64,000 bases of DNA from Microbulbifer pacificus. GTDB lineage: Bacteria > Pseudomonadota > Gammaproteobacteria > Pseudomonadales > Cellvibrionaceae. How positions within the stretch are numbered: position 1 is the first letter of the stretch; every line of letters begins with the position of its first letter. Positions 42,983 to 54,199 of the stretch are shown one piece after another. Position numbers and translations under genes: made by a program. The stretch spans positions 4,022,001 to 4,086,000 of the forward strand of contig NZ_CP137555.1 of assembly GCF_033723955.1 (NCBI RefSeq), given 5' to 3'. Under the pieces are notes generated by a model that made no database searches, was not told where the DNA came from, and worked only from the letters and a program-made list of their open reading frames with translations.

Positions 42983-43944
42983 GCCTGCCTCCGGCCGTTT
43001 GTGGGCTGGCGCTCGCCATAGCGGCTCAGCAGTACCGGCACTACCGGCTGGGTATTGTCGAAGTCCAGCAGCGGCAGGTTCAGTCGCCGGCAGATCTGTG
43101 CCGTCTGCTCGCGCACACGGGCCTGGTCCAGGGCGAATTGCTGACGGAGCCCGCGGCTGGATTTGCCCAGGAAGGTGCGCTGCTTGCCGTCGCTAATGGT
43201 CAGCGGCTGCTCCGGCAGCTGCTGTTCCAGCGGGTCGATAATGCGCAGTACCTGCAGGTCCGCGTGGCGGGTGAGCAGGTAGAGCGATTGCTCGCAGTGT
43301 TCGTCGAGGTCGTGACAGTCGCTGATCAGGAACAGCGCGCTGCCGGGGCGGGCAATACGGCGTGCCTCTTCCAGCAGAATACTGAGTGGCTGGCTGCCGC
43401 CGTTGGCGATCGGGCTCTGCAGGGCGCTGGCGGTCTCTACCATGCTGTGAATGGCGGCGAGCACTGCATGGTGGCTGCGGCGCGGGCGCACGGTTTCCAC
43501 TTCTGCGTCAGAAAAAAGCAGGGCGCCGATACGGTCGCCGTGTTGCAGTCCCGCCCAGCACAGTGCCGAGGCGATGCTACAGGCCGCCACGGACTTGAAC
43601 GCATTCTGGCTGCCGAAAAACATCGGGGAGCGCAGGTCCAGCAGGATGACTACCGGGCGCTCGCGCTCCTCCTGATACAGCTTGGTATGGGTTTTCCCAG
43701 TGCGCGCGGTGACACGCCAGTCGATGGAGCGTACGTCGTCGCCGGGTTGATAGTAGCGTACTTCCTCGAAGTTCATCCCGCGCCCGCGATAGCGGGTGAG
43801 CAGGTTGCCGGCCTGGTCGCTGCGATTGAGCCTGGGTTTGAACAGGCGCAGCTGGCGGGCGATATGGCGCAGGCGCACCAGCGGCGCCACTTCCGGATAG
43901 GCGCCGCGCAGGTTCAGTTCGCTGTGATTGATCGCTTTGTGCAC
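42979..43944 (-). CDS. DUF58 (VWA-like) protein of the MoxR/Bat operon
   Basis: A 321-residue soluble protein of the DUF58 family, a degenerate von Willebrand A-like fold. The diagnostic region is YRGRGMNFEEVRYYQPGDDVRSIDWRVTARTG near residues 53-84, followed by VVILLDLRSPMFFGS in the place of a MIDAS segment. Such proteins are encoded next to MoxR ATPases and are presumed clients or adaptors of them. The gene starts 11 bases after moxR ends. It overlaps DUF4381 by four bases. Confidence 0.9.
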   Translation of the reverse strand: MHKAINHSELNLRGAYPEVAPLVRLRHIARQLRLFKPRLNRSDQAGNLLTRYRGRGMNFEEVRYYQPGDDVRSIDWRVTARTGKTHTKLYQEERERPVVILLDLRSPMFFGSQNAFKSVAACSIASALCWAGLQHGDRIGALLFSDAEVETVRPRRSHHAVLAAIHSMVETASALQSPIANGGSQPLSILLEEARRIARPGSALFLISDCHDLDEHCEQSLYLLTRHADLQVLRIIDPLEQQLPEQPLTISDGKQRTFLGKSSRGLRQQFALDQARVREQTAQICRRLNLPLLDFDNTQPVVPVLLSRYGERQPTNGRRQA

Positions 43945-43955
43945 GTCCGTCAGCC

Positions 43956-44915
<960 letters not shown>

Positions 44916-45185
44916 ATCGTCACTTCTTTTGCCGATTTCCTGTTTCAATACGCTGCCCGGGACGAGGGGCTAACTATCATTAGAGCACCTCTATATATAG
45001 TCACTTGTACGGTATTCGCGGGCCGGTTGATTTTAGCGGCGATGCGCTGTGAGGCAACCGCTGCGTCTGTTTGGGCGACCAACGGGCGGCAAAGTAGACA
45101 ATGAAACTGACGTTTTGTTCTACGTTAGTGCAAAAAATTTAGCATTCTGGTCCGCGAAGGCGATCGCGGCGATGGGAGGAAGCAC

Positions 45186-48100
45186 GTGAATATGGCGACG
45201 GTCATTACCGATAGCCGGGAGGAACTGCTGGCGCAGGTCAGCGGGTTCATTCGCGAGAAACTGGGGGATAAGGCGGAGCCCGTGGCCGCCTTTGCCGAGC
45301 AGTTTCTGAATCAGTACCCTCTGGAAGATCTGGCCGGGCGACGCCTGGCGGATGTATACGGATGTATCTACACCTGCTGGGACTTTATCCAGCAGCGCAC
45401 TGCCGGTGAACCGAAGATCCGGGTATTCAACCCGCGTCTGGAGGAGCAGGGCTGGGAGTGCTCCCACACCGTGGTGTGTGTGCTGCAGCGGGACATGCCA
45501 TTCCTGGTGGACTCGGTACGCATGGAGATTAACCGTCGCAATACGGTGATCCACTCCATCAAGAGTACCGTGATGCATTTGCAGCGTGGCGACGACGGCC
45601 GTTTGCAGCAGTTGCTGCCACGCGGGCTTAAAACCATCGACGAAGTCGACGGTGATCCGAAGGTGTCCAGCGAGGCCCTGATCTACCTGGAAATCAACCT
45701 GGACACTTCCGCCTCCCGTGCATCCGAACTGGCACGTGCGATCCGCGAGGTACTCGGTGACGTAGAGCTGGCGGTGGATGACTACGTGCCGATGCTGGAT
45801 ACCTGTGCGGCGATGGAGGACCAGTTGCATGCGGGGGTAGCCGCTAATGACGCCAATCTGGAAGAGGCTGCCGCCTTCCTGCAGTGGATGCGCGACGGCA
45901 ATTTTACCTTCCTCGGTTACCGCGAATATGAGTTTGGCCAGCAGGGGGACGAAAAGATCCTGTGTGAGGTGGAGAACCGCCGCCTGGGGATTTTCAAGAG
46001 TCTCGAGCAGCATGCGGAACCCACGCCGGAATATGCCTTCAACGAGGGCAAGCAGCGCTTCTATCAAGGGCCAAACTTCCTCACTTTCGCCAAGTCCTCG
46101 ATGAAATCTCGCGTGCACCGCGCGGCTTATTCGGACTATGTGAGCATCAAGCGCTACGGCGCCAATGGTGAAGTGATCGGTGAGTCCGCGTTTATGGGGC
46201 TCTACACGTCGCCGGTGTACACCGAAAGCCCGTCGAAAATCCCCATCATCCGCCGCAAGCTGGCATCGGTCATCGAGCAGAGCGGCCTTGCGCCGACCAG
46301 CCATGACGGCAAGGCGCTGAAGCGGATTCTGGATACCTTCCCCCGCGACGAACTGTTCCAGAGCAGCACCCGCGAGCTGTTTGACACCACCCTTGGTGTG
46401 CTGGCGATGAACGAGCGCGCGCGCCTGAAACTGTTCATGCGCAAGGACCCGTTCGGCAAGTTTGTCTCGGCCATGGTGTATGTGCCGCGGGACCAGTTCA
46501 ACAGTGAGGTGCGGGAAAAAATCAGCAGTCGCATTGCCCGCACAATTCACGCGCTGGACTCTGATTTCACCACCTATTTTTCCGAGTCCATCCTCGCCCG
46601 TGTGCACCTGGTGTTCCGGGTCGACCCCAATGAGCCAGTAGAATTTGATGTAGCGCGACTGGAGGCGCAAATCGTGGATATCACTCGCAGCTGGGAAGAC
46701 GTTTTCCAAAGATCCCTGATTGAATCCCATGGTGAGGAAGAGGGCAGCCGCCTGATCAGCACTTTTGGCCAGGCGTTCCCGGCGGGCTACCGCGAGGACT
46801 TCGAGCCGCGCATTGCGGTGCAGGATGTGAGCTTTATCCGCGAGCTCGGCGCTGACAATCGCGTCGCCATGAGCTTTTACCAGCCCATTGGCGCTGAGCC
46901 CGGCAGTCTGCGCTTCAAAGTATTCAACCTGGGTTGCGGTCTGACCCTGTCCGATGTGATCCCGGTGCTGGAAAACCTCGGTCTGCGGGTGATGGGCGAA
47001 TTCCCTTATACCATCCGCCCGCGCGAGCAGCAGGATGTGTGGATGCATGAGTTCCACCTGGAGTTTGGCCTGCCCACCCGCATCGATGCCCAGGCTTCCC
47101 GCTCCCTGTTCCAGGATGCCTTTGCGGCGATCTGGGATGGCGTAGCCGAGAGCGATTCCTTCAACCGCCTGGTGCTGGCGGCGCGCCTCAACTGGCGCGA
47201 AGTCAGTATGTTGCGCGCCTATGCCCGCTACCTGAAACAGACCAAATTCAGTGCGAGCCAGTCCTACATCGCGGCGACACTTGCCAACCATGTGGAAATC
47301 ACCCGCAACCTGGTGGCACTGTTCCGTGCGATGTTCGACCCGCGTATCAATGCCACGGATCGCCAGGACCAGTCGCGGGTTGAGCGCCTGATCAAGAAAA
47401 TCCACGAAGGTTTGGACGCGGTCGACAACCTGAACGAAGATCAGGTGATCCGCCGCTACCTGGACCTGATTCGCGGGACACTGCGCACCAACTTCTTCCA
47501 GCTGGACGAGCACGACCAGCCGAAGGATTACATCTCCATCAAGTTCAGCCCGCGCAATATCCCGAATATTCCCGAGCCGCGTCCCGAATTTGAAATCTTC
47601 GTGTACTCCCCGCAAGTGGAGGGTGTACACCTGCGCGGTGGCAAGGTGGCGCGCGGCGGCCTGCGCTGGTCCGATCGTCTGGAAGACTTCCGCACCGAAG
47701 TGCTGGGTCTGGTAAAGGCGCAGGCGGTAAAGAATGCGGTGATCGTACCCAGTGGTGCCAAGGGCGGATTCGTGGTGCGCAGGCCGCCGGCCGACAGCAG
47801 CCGCGAAGCGTTTATCGAAGCGGGTATCAAGTGTTACAAGACTTTTATCCGCGGCCTGCTGGACATCACCGATAACCTCAAAGATGGCGAGGTGATTCCC
47901 CCGGAGCGCGTGATCCGTCGCGATGAAGACGACCCCTATCTGGTGGTTGCCGCGGACAAGGGTACCGCCACCTTCTCGGATATCGCCAACAGCATCGCCG
48001 CCGAGTACGACTTCTGGCTGGGCGATGCCTTCGCCTCCGGCGGCAGCAACGGCTACGACCATAAGAAGATGGGTATCACCGCCCGCGGTGGTTGGGTATC

Positions 48101-50078
48101 TGTGCAGCGCCATTTCCGCGAAATGGGTGTCAATGTACAGGCGGAAAACTTCTCCGTGATCGGCATCGGCGATATGGCGGGTGACGTGTTCGGCAATGGC
48201 ATGTTGCTGTCCGAGCACATCTGTCTGCAGGGTGCGTTCAACCATCTGCATATTTTTGTGGACCCGACGCCAGACGCCACCAGCAGCTTTATCGAGCGCA
48301 AGCGTCTGTTCGAACTGCCGCGTTCCAGCTGGGCGGATTACAACCGCAGTCTGATATCCAAGGGCGGCGGCATTTTCGAGCGCCGCGCAAAATCCGTAAA
48401 AATCACTCCGGAAATGCAGCAGGCTTTCGACATCAAGGAAGACCAGCTGACCCCGAACGAGCTGATCAGCGCGATGCTAAAGGCACCGGTGGATCTGATC
48501 TGGAACGGCGGTATCGGCACCTACGTGAAAGCCACCGGCGAAAGCAATGCGCAGGTGGGCGACAAGTCCAACGACAACCTGCGGGTCAACGGTAACCAGC
48601 TGCGCTGCAAGGTATTCGGCGAGGGTGGCAACCTGGGCATGACCCAGCGCGGGCGCATCGAGTTCTCCCTGAACGGCGGCCGCTGTAACACCGATTTTAT
48701 CGACAATGCCGGTGGGGTGGACTGTTCCGACCACGAGGTGAACATCAAGATCCTGCTGGACAAAGTGGTGGCCAATGGGGATCTCACCGAGAAGCAGCGC
48801 AACCAGCTGCTGGAGGAGATGACCGAGTCGGTGGCGGAGCTGGTGCTGGACAACAACTACAACCAGACCCGTGCGCTGAGCGTGGCGGAATACCAGGTGG
48901 GAGATCGATTCGATGAATACCGCCGCACAATCATCTCCCTGGAAGCGGAAGGGCGCCTGCGTCGCGCGCTGGAATTCATTCCGGACAACGACACCCTGAA
49001 TGATCGTCAGAACAAGGGGCTGTATCTCACCCGCCCGGAGCTGGCGGTGCTGATTTCGTATGTAAAGGTGAAGTTGAAGGAAGAACTGCTGCACGCGCGC
49101 ATCATCGACAATGACCGTGTGCAGGAAGCGGTGGAATCCGCCTTCCCGCCGGCACTGGTCGCGCGCTACAAGGGACTGGTCTACGACCACCAGCTGCGTC
49201 GGGAAATCGTATCCACCCAGGTGGCCAACGAACTGGTCAACAGCATGGGGATCACGTTTTACCACCGAATCAGCGGTGCGACCGGCGCGGATATCGATAC
49301 CATTGCGGCCGCCTATATCAGTGCGCGCGATGTGTACCTGATGCCGGAATTCCAGGATGGGGTAGCGGCACTGGACTATAAGGTGCCGGCGGAGCTGCAG
49401 ATGCAGCTGATGAACTCCATGATTGGTCGGGTACGCCGCGCCACCCGCTGGTTTGTGCGCAATCGCCGCGGTGAGCTGGACCCGGCGCAGGAGCGGGATC
49501 TGTTCCAGGACTCCGTGCAGCGGGTCATTCGCGCACTGCCGGAAGTACTGAGCGGTGAACCCCTGCGTGAGTGGCAGAGCCGTCACGACCAGCTGGTGGA
49601 CGCGGGTGTGCCGGAAGACCTGGCAATGCTGGCTGCGTCTCCCACTTACCTGTTCTCCGCGCTGGGCATTTCCCAGTCGGCACGGGTAAGTGACCGTCCG
49701 GTGGAAGAGGTGGCGAAAATCTACTTCGCACTGGCGGACAAGCTGGGGCTCTACTGGTTCGGCAATCAGATCATCGAATTGCCGGCGGAGAGTTTCTGGC
49801 AGTCGCAGGCGCGGGAGACCAGTATGGACGACCTCGACAGCCAGATCTCCAAGCTCGCGATCCACATCTTGCGCCTGGCCAGTGATGACGCGCTGGATAT
49901 CGACAGCGCGGTGGAGCGCTGGGTGGAGGTCATGGCGCAGCCGATCCAGCGCTGGGAGAGCCTGGTGAAGGAGCTGAAGTCCTCGCCGCAGGGTGATTTT
50001 GCCATGTTCACCGTGGCCCTGCGTGAGCTGATGTACCTGGCCAACGCCACCGCTGACCAGGAGTCCCTGACGGCGTAA
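45186..50078 (+). CDS. gdhB: NAD-dependent glutamate dehydrogenase, large (180-kDa) type
   Basis: Catabolic glutamate dehydrogenase of 1630 residues, the large single-chain class known from Pseudomonas and other proteobacteria. It oxidises glutamate to 2-oxoglutarate and ammonia with NAD. The long N-terminal region (to about 700) contains ACT-like regulatory segments. The catalytic core follows, with KVARGGLRWSDRLEDFRTE, the PSGAKGGFVV Lys motif and a Rossmann region with GIGDMAGDVFGNGM. A helical C-terminal domain ends the chain. The start is GTG at 45186 with GGAGGA five bases upstream; an ATG two codons later is less well spaced. It is likely monocistronic. Confidence 0.95.
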   Translation: MNMATVITDSREELLAQVSGFIREKLGDKAEPVAAFAEQFLNQYPLEDLAGRRLADVYGCIYTCWDFIQQRTAGEPKIRVFNPRLEEQGWECSHTVVCVLQRDMPFLVDSVRMEINRRNTVIHSIKSTVMHLQRGDDGRLQQLLPRGLKTIDEVDGDPKVSSEALIYLEINLDTSASRASELARAIREVLGDVELAVDDYVPMLDTCAAMEDQLHAGVAANDANLEEAAAFLQWMRDGNFTFLGYREYEFGQQGDEKILCEVENRRLGIFKSLEQHAEPTPEYAFNEGKQRFYQGPNFLTFAKSSMKSRVHRAAYSDYVSIKRYGANGEVIGESAFMGLYTSPVYTESPSKIPIIRRKLASVIEQSGLAPTSHDGKALKRILDTFPRDELFQSSTRELFDTTLGVLAMNERARLKLFMRKDPFGKFVSAMVYVPRDQFNSEVREKISSRIARTIHALDSDFTTYFSESILARVHLVFRVDPNEPVEFDVARLEAQIVDITRSWEDVFQRSLIESHGEEEGSRLISTFGQAFPAGYREDFEPRIAVQDVSFIRELGADNRVAMSFYQPIGAEPGSLRFKVFNLGCGLTLSDVIPVLENLGLRVMGEFPYTIRPREQQDVWMHEFHLEFGLPTRIDAQASRSLFQDAFAAIWDGVAESDSFNRLVLAARLNWREVSMLRAYARYLKQTKFSASQSYIAATLANHVEITRNLVALFRAMFDPRINATDRQDQSRVERLIKKIHEGLDAVDNLNEDQVIRRYLDLIRGTLRTNFFQLDEHDQPKDYISIKFSPRNIPNIPEPRPEFEIFVYSPQVEGVHLRGGKVARGGLRWSDRLEDFRTEVLGLVKAQAVKNAVIVPSGAKGGFVVRRPPADSSREAFIEAGIKCYKTFIRGLLDITDNLKDGEVIPPERVIRRDEDDPYLVVAADKGTATFSDIANSIAAEYDFWLGDAFASGGSNGYDHKKMGITARGGWVSVQRHFREMGVNVQAENFSVIGIGDMAGDVFGNGMLLSEHICLQGAFNHLHIFVDPTPDATSSFIERKRLFELPRSSWADYNRSLISKGGGIFERRAKSVKITPEMQQAFDIKEDQLTPNELISAMLKAPVDLIWNGGIGTYVKATGESNAQVGDKSNDNLRVNGNQLRCKVFGEGGNLGMTQRGRIEFSLNGGRCNTDFIDNAGGVDCSDHEVNIKILLDKVVANGDLTEKQRNQLLEEMTESVAELVLDNNYNQTRALSVAEYQVGDRFDEYRRTIISLEAEGRLRRALEFIPDNDTLNDRQNKGLYLTRPELAVLISYVKVKLKEELLHARIIDNDRVQEAVESAFPPALVARYKGLVYDHQLRREIVSTQVANELVNSMGITFYHRISGATGADIDTIAAAYISARDVYLMPEFQDGVAALDYKVPAELQMQLMNSMIGRVRRATRWFVRNRRGELDPAQERDLFQDSVQRVIRALPEVLSGEPLREWQSRHDQLVDAGVPEDLAMLAASPTYLFSALGISQSARVSDRPVEEVAKIYFALADKLGLYWFGNQIIELPAESFWQSQARETSMDDLDSQISKLAIHILRLASDDALDIDSAVERWVEVMAQPIQRWESLVKELKSSPQGDFAMFTVALRELMYLANATADQESLTA

Positions 50079-50132
50079 TGGGGCGGTATTTCCGGTCGGG
50101 AATTTCCCCCGGAAATCCGCGCAGGAAGTCCG

Positions 50133-50187
50133 TACAATAGGCGCGCCCGCCCACGGAGCCAAATGCCGTGGCGGGCGCTTATTGTTT
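50133..50187 (+). promoter_or_regulatory. Promoter -10 and strong stem-loop in the pyrD leader
   Basis: A TACAAT hexamer at 50133-50138 without a good -35 is followed by a 13-bp GC-rich stem with one bulged base (50143-50156 with 50166-50178) and a nine-base loop, then TTATTGTTT. The predicted transcript start falls at the first bases of the stem. It could be the gdhB terminator, an attenuator, or a start-site-dependent hairpin of the kind that controls pyrD and pyrC in enterics. Here the ribosome site lies about 35 bases beyond the stem, so direct masking is unlikely. Confidence 0.55.
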
Positions 50188-50224
50188 GGATTACCTCAAA
50201 TCTGGATTGCCCAAAAGGAAGCCC

Positions 50225-51265
50225 ATGTATCAACATCTGCGCAAGGCCCTGTTTGCGCTGGACCCGGAGCGGTCTCACTACCTTTCCCTCGACGCCATCG
50301 GCGCCGCCGAGCGCCTGGGCTTGATGTCCCTTTTTGCCAAGCCGGTTCCGGATGATCCGGTCGAATTGATGGGGCTGACCCTGCCGAACCCGGTGGGTCT
50401 GGCGGCGGGGCTCGACAAAAACGCGCAGGCATTCAATGGCCTGGGTGCACTGGGATTTGGCTTTGTGGAAGTGGGGACAGTGACGCCGCGACCGCAACCG
50501 GGCAACCCCCAGCCGCGTCTGTTCCGCCTGCCGGAGGCGGAGGCCATCATCAACCGCATGGGGTTCAACAACCTGGGTGTGGACTATCTCCTGGAACAGG
50601 TGAAGCGCCGTCGTTACTCCGGCGTACTCGGCATTAATGTCGGCAAGAACTTTGACACTCCGGTGGAAAAGGCGGCCGACGACTACTGCCTGTGTATGGA
50701 AAAGGTCTATGCCTACGCCGATTACATCACCGCGAATGTTTCTTCGCCCAATACCAAGGGCCTGCGGGATCTGCAGTTTGGTGACAGCCTGAGTCAGCTG
50801 CTTGATGCGCTGAAGGAAAAGCAGCAAAAACTGGCTGCGGAATACGGTCGCTATGTGCCGCTGGCGGTGAAAATTGCCCCGGACATGGACGATGACGCCA
50901 TCGCCCAGGTGGCAAAAACCCTGCGCGCGCACAATATTGACGGCGTCATTGCAACCAATACCACCATCGACAAGTCATCGGTGGCGCATCTTGAACACGG
51001 TGCAGAGGAAGGTGGATTGAGCGGCCGGCCGCTGACCGAGCGCTCCACCGAAGTGATCCGGAAACTTTCCGCTGAGCTGAACGGGGAAATCCCGATCATC
51101 GGCGTGGGCGGGATTTTTGATGGCGAGACCGCCGCAGACAAGATTCGCGCGGGCGCCACTGCGGTGCAGATCTACTCTGGATTCATTTACCGCGGGCCTG
51201 AAGTGATTCGCGAGGCGGCTGCTGCTATCGCCAAGCTGCACAAGGGGCGAGTAGTTTCCAGCTGA
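50225..51265 (+). CDS. pyrD: Dihydroorotate dehydrogenase, class 2 (quinone)
   Basis: Membrane-associated FMN enzyme of de novo pyrimidine synthesis that oxidises dihydroorotate with ubiquinone. From ATG 50225, with AAGGAAG upstream, the protein has 346 residues, the usual class 2 length. The N-terminal helices ([18 protein letters not shown]) form the quinone tunnel. The FMN/substrate core shows [39 protein letters not shown] with the catalytic Ser, and the closing GVGGI and YSGFIYRGP. An upstream in-frame ATG at 50168 lies in the leader stem-loop region and is improbable. Confidence 0.96.
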   Translation: MYQHLRKALFALDPERSHYLSLDAIGAAERLGLMSLFAKPVPDDPVELMGLTLPNPVGLAAGLDKNAQAFNGLGALGFGFVEVGTVTPRPQPGNPQPRLFRLPEAEAIINRMGFNNLGVDYLLEQVKRRRYSGVLGINVGKNFDTPVEKAADDYCLCMEKVYAYADYITANVSSPNTKGLRDLQFGDSLSQLLDALKEKQQKLAAEYGRYVPLAVKIAPDMDDDAIAQVAKTLRAHNIDGVIATNTTIDKSSVAHLEHGAEEGGLSGRPLTERSTEVIRKLSAELNGEIPIIGVGGIFDGETAADKIRAGATAVQIYSGFIYRGPEVIREAAAAIAKLHKGRVVSS

Positions 51266-51322
51266 GGCCTTTGTATAAAGAACGATTTTGACAAAGAGCT
51301 CTTTTGAAAAAAGTCTTAAATG

Positions 51323-51368
51323 AAAAATCCCGGAAAACTGAATCTTCAGTCATTCCGGGATTTTTTTT
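51323..51368 (+). terminator. Bidirectional intrinsic terminator between pyrD and rmf
   Basis: A 13-bp outer stem (51323-51335 with 51353-51365) ends in an eight-base T-run on the plus strand and an A-run on the other side, with a further inner ACTG/CAGT pairing. It serves pyrD and probably also rmf, which converges on it. Confidence 0.85.
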
Positions 51369-51425
51369 GCACGTGACAAACGCGATTAAAAAGCGGTGCT
51401 GAAAAATATAGAAATTTTTATGCAG

Positions 51426-51629
51426 CTACATATTGGCCATACGCTGAGCCAGCGCCGCACGCCCGAACCCACTCCAGTAATCCTGCCGCCCCTGGCGCCA
51501 GCCGTTTACCCACTCTTGGTGTTGTGATCCATTTTCGTGCGGGCAACTGTTGTGGTTCCTGCCTTCCATGGCAGCAACGTAACCTTTGTGAAAAGCTCTA
51601 TCGTTGGGATTACGTTTTTGGCGTTTCAT
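51426..51629 (-). CDS. rmf: Ribosome modulation factor
   Basis: A 67-residue basic protein that dimerises 70S ribosomes into inactive 100S particles in stationary phase. It begins MKRQKRNPNDRAFHKGYVAA and continues with the conserved CP (SCPHENG), WVNGWRQGR and a C-terminal extension slightly longer than the 55-residue E. coli protein. The ATG at 51629 matches the family start exactly; longer readings upstream are spurious. It lies between pyrD and rlmKL, an order I recall from pseudomonads. The 362-base gap before rlmKL must contain the rmf promoter, but none is obvious. Confidence 0.95.
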   Translation of the reverse strand: MKRQKRNPNDRAFHKGYVAAMEGRNHNSCPHENGSQHQEWVNGWRQGRQDYWSGFGRAALAQRMANM

Positions 51630-51991
51630 AGATAAGGTACCTCTAGCGAATCCAGATCTTCCTGCGTAAGTCTTCCCGACCAATTCTCCAATCGTTATTC
51701 CGATAAATTTTCCCCCTTCTACACAATCCAGCTTATTGTGGATGCGGTCCGGCGAGAAGAGTTGCAGTAAACCAGATGGATCACTGTGCCGGAACGAATG
51801 GATTTTTCTGAAAACACGCAGGCTTAGGAGAAATCCGTCTAGCCGCACAAACGCTTTTGTCGCTGTGCCTGTAAATGGGGAATGCCATCCCGGTTTCCGG
51901 TATGCTTGCGCACATTCAGTGGGGACGTGGCCAGATCGCCATGGTTCCTACTGCCAGAATCGCCTGTTAATGATTGACTGAGATAGAACCT

Positions 51992-54181
51992 TTGACTGCC
52001 CAGTATTCTTTTACCGCCACCTGCCCCAAGGGCCTGGAAAACGTGTTAGCCGAGGAGTTGCGTGCACTCGGTGCCGATGTTGAGCGGGAGCAGCCCGCCG
52101 CGGTGCGGTTTTCCGGTGATCTGGCGATAGCCTATCGCATCTGCCTGTGGAGTCGCCTCGCCAATCGGGTGCTGCTCAATCTGGGGCTAGCGCGCGTCGC
52201 CGACGCGGACGCACTGTATCAGGCCGTGGTGGAAATCCCGTGGGAAGAACACATCAGTCCCACCGGCGTACTCTGGGTGCAATTTTCCGGAACCAACCGC
52301 GAGATCCGCAACAGTCAGTTCGGCGGGCAAAAGGCCAAGGACGCGATTGTCGATCGTTTGCGCAATGCCACCGGTGCGCGTCCGGATGTGGACAAGCGCG
52401 ACCCGGATCTCTCAGCGATGTTGCGCCTGCACCGGGATACCCTAGAAATCGCCATCGACCTGTGCGGCGACAGCCTGCATCGCCGTGGCTACCGCACCCA
52501 TATCGGCGCCGCACCGCTGAAAGAAAACCTGGCGGCGGCACTGTTGATGCGCGCGGGGTGGCCGCAGATTGCCGCGGAAGGTGGCGCACTGCTGGATCCC
52601 ATGTGTGGCTCCGGAACCTTCCTGGTGGAGGGCGCGCTGATGGCCGCGGATGTCGCACCGGGGATTTTGCGCCAGGGTTTTGCGTTCGAGCGCTGGCTGA
52701 ATCACCAGAGTGACCTGTGGTTGCCGTTACGTGAGGAGGCACTGCAGCGGCGCGCAGAAGGGCTCGCCAAAACACTGCCGGAAATTCGCGGTTACGATGC
52801 AGATGCCAAGGTGCTGTTTGCGGCGGAGTCGAATATCGCCCGCGCAGGTCTGGAAAAACATGTGCGTGTCAGCTGCCGTCCGGTTGCAGCATTCAAGGCG
52901 CCCAGTCACCGCGAAGTGCAGCCGGGACTTGTGATCACCAACCCGCCTTACGGTGAACGTCTCGGTGAACAGGAAGCGCTGCGGGAAACCTACGCCGAAC
53001 TGGGGCGCCAGTTGAAACAGGAATTTGGCGGCTGGAAGGCCGCGATTTTTACCGGAAACCCGGAGCTGTGCCACTCCATGGCACTGCGTTCACACAAACA
53101 GTACAAACTGTTCAACGGCAGTATTCCCAGTCAGCTTTTGTTGTTCGAAATTCACCAGCAGAGTGAAGGCGGAGAGCAGGGGGGTGAAAAGCCGCGCCCG
53201 CAGCTTTCCGAGGAAGCGCAGATGGTGGCCAACCGCCTGCAAAAAAACCTGCGCAATATCGGCAAGTGGGCACACAAGAGCGGCATCAGCTGCTATCGGC
53301 TCTACGACGCGGACCTGCCGGAGTTTTCCGCGGCAATCGATATTTACCAGTCCCTGGAAGGGCAGACTTACGCCCACATTCAGGAATATCGGGCGCCGGC
53401 GAGTATCTCCGAAGACAAGGCGCGCCGCCGCCTGAGTGAGCTGGTGCGAGCAACCCGGCATGTGCTGGAATTGCCGGCGCGAAACGTCTCGATCAAGGAG
53501 CGCCGGCGCCACAGCCACAAGGAAAGCGGCAGTCAGTACCAGAAGCGTGGCGAAGCCAGCGCTGGATTCTGGGTAGACGAGTACGGCGCACAGCTTGAAA
53601 TCAACCTCTGGGATTACCTGGACACTGGTCTGTTCCTGGATCACCGCCCGGTGCGTCAATATCTGCGGCAGATTGCCAAAGGCAAGAAGTTGCTCAACCT
53701 GTTCTGCTATACCGCCACCGCCACGGTGCAGGCAGTGATGGGTGGTTGTGCAGAAAGCACCAGTGTGGATTTATCCAAAACCTATCAGGCCTGGGCGCAG
53801 CGAAATTATCGCCAGAACCAGATGGATCCATATCGCCATCAGTTGATCGAGGCGGACTGTCTGCAGTGGCTGCAGGCCGCGCAGCAGAACCGCCGCGGCC
53901 ACTACGATGTGATTTTTCTCGACCCGCCCACGTTTTCCAACTCGGCGAAAATGCGCGGTGTGCTGGATATCCAGCGCGACCACGCAGAACTGATTCGTCA
54001 GTGCATGGCGCTTCTGCGTGCGGGCGGTACATTGCTGTTTTCCAACAACCTGCGCAGTTTCAAGATGGATGAGGACGTACAGGCAGAATTTGTCGTGGAG
54101 AACCTGTCGTCCAAGCTGTTGGACAAGGACTTTCAGCGCAACCCGAAAATCCACAATGTGTGGGAAATCCGCGCGAATTAA
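51992..54181 (+). CDS. rlmKL: Bifunctional 23S rRNA methyltransferase RlmKL
   Basis: A 729-residue fusion of two RNA methyltransferases. The N-terminal half (RlmL) has a THUMP domain and a catalytic domain with DPMCGSGTFLVEGA and NPPYGERL, making m2G2445. The C-terminal half (RlmK) has LLNLFCYTATATVQA and DPPTFSNSAKM, making m7G2069. Start choice is uncertain: TTG 51992 gives MTAQYSFTATCPKGLE, matching the family start, while TTG 51974 adds six residues. Neither has a strong ribosome site. The gene ends 19 bases before a palindromic element. Confidence 0.93.
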   Translation: MTAQYSFTATCPKGLENVLAEELRALGADVEREQPAAVRFSGDLAIAYRICLWSRLANRVLLNLGLARVADADALYQAVVEIPWEEHISPTGVLWVQFSGTNREIRNSQFGGQKAKDAIVDRLRNATGARPDVDKRDPDLSAMLRLHRDTLEIAIDLCGDSLHRRGYRTHIGAAPLKENLAAALLMRAGWPQIAAEGGALLDPMCGSGTFLVEGALMAADVAPGILRQGFAFERWLNHQSDLWLPLREEALQRRAEGLAKTLPEIRGYDADAKVLFAAESNIARAGLEKHVRVSCRPVAAFKAPSHREVQPGLVITNPPYGERLGEQEALRETYAELGRQLKQEFGGWKAAIFTGNPELCHSMALRSHKQYKLFNGSIPSQLLLFEIHQQSEGGEQGGEKPRPQLSEEAQMVANRLQKNLRNIGKWAHKSGISCYRLYDADLPEFSAAIDIYQSLEGQTYAHIQEYRAPASISEDKARRRLSELVRATRHVLELPARNVSIKERRRHSHKESGSQYQKRGEASAGFWVDEYGAQLEINLWDYLDTGLFLDHRPVRQYLRQIAKGKKLLNLFCYTATATVQAVMGGCAESTSVDLSKTYQAWAQRNYRQNQMDPYRHQLIEADCLQWLQAAQQNRRGHYDVIFLDPPTFSNSAKMRGVLDIQRDHAELIRQCMALLRAGGTLLFSNNLRSFKMDEDVQAEFVVENLSSKLLDKDFQRNPKIHNVWEIRAN

Positions 54182-54199
54182 ACACGTAATTTGAAAGGC

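Noticed and set aside
45120..48251. A 1043-codon open frame on the minus strand opposite gdhB
   Set aside because: It mirrors the GC-rich codon structure of gdhB and has no domain motif, ribosome site or sensible amino-acid composition.
48477..50162. A 561-codon open frame on the minus strand opposite the 3' end of gdhB
   Set aside because: Same reason: it is a shadow of the coding strand with odd composition and no motif.
51630..51848. N-terminal extension of rmf
   Set aside because: The family begins exactly at MKRQKRN; the upstream frame has no conserved sequence.
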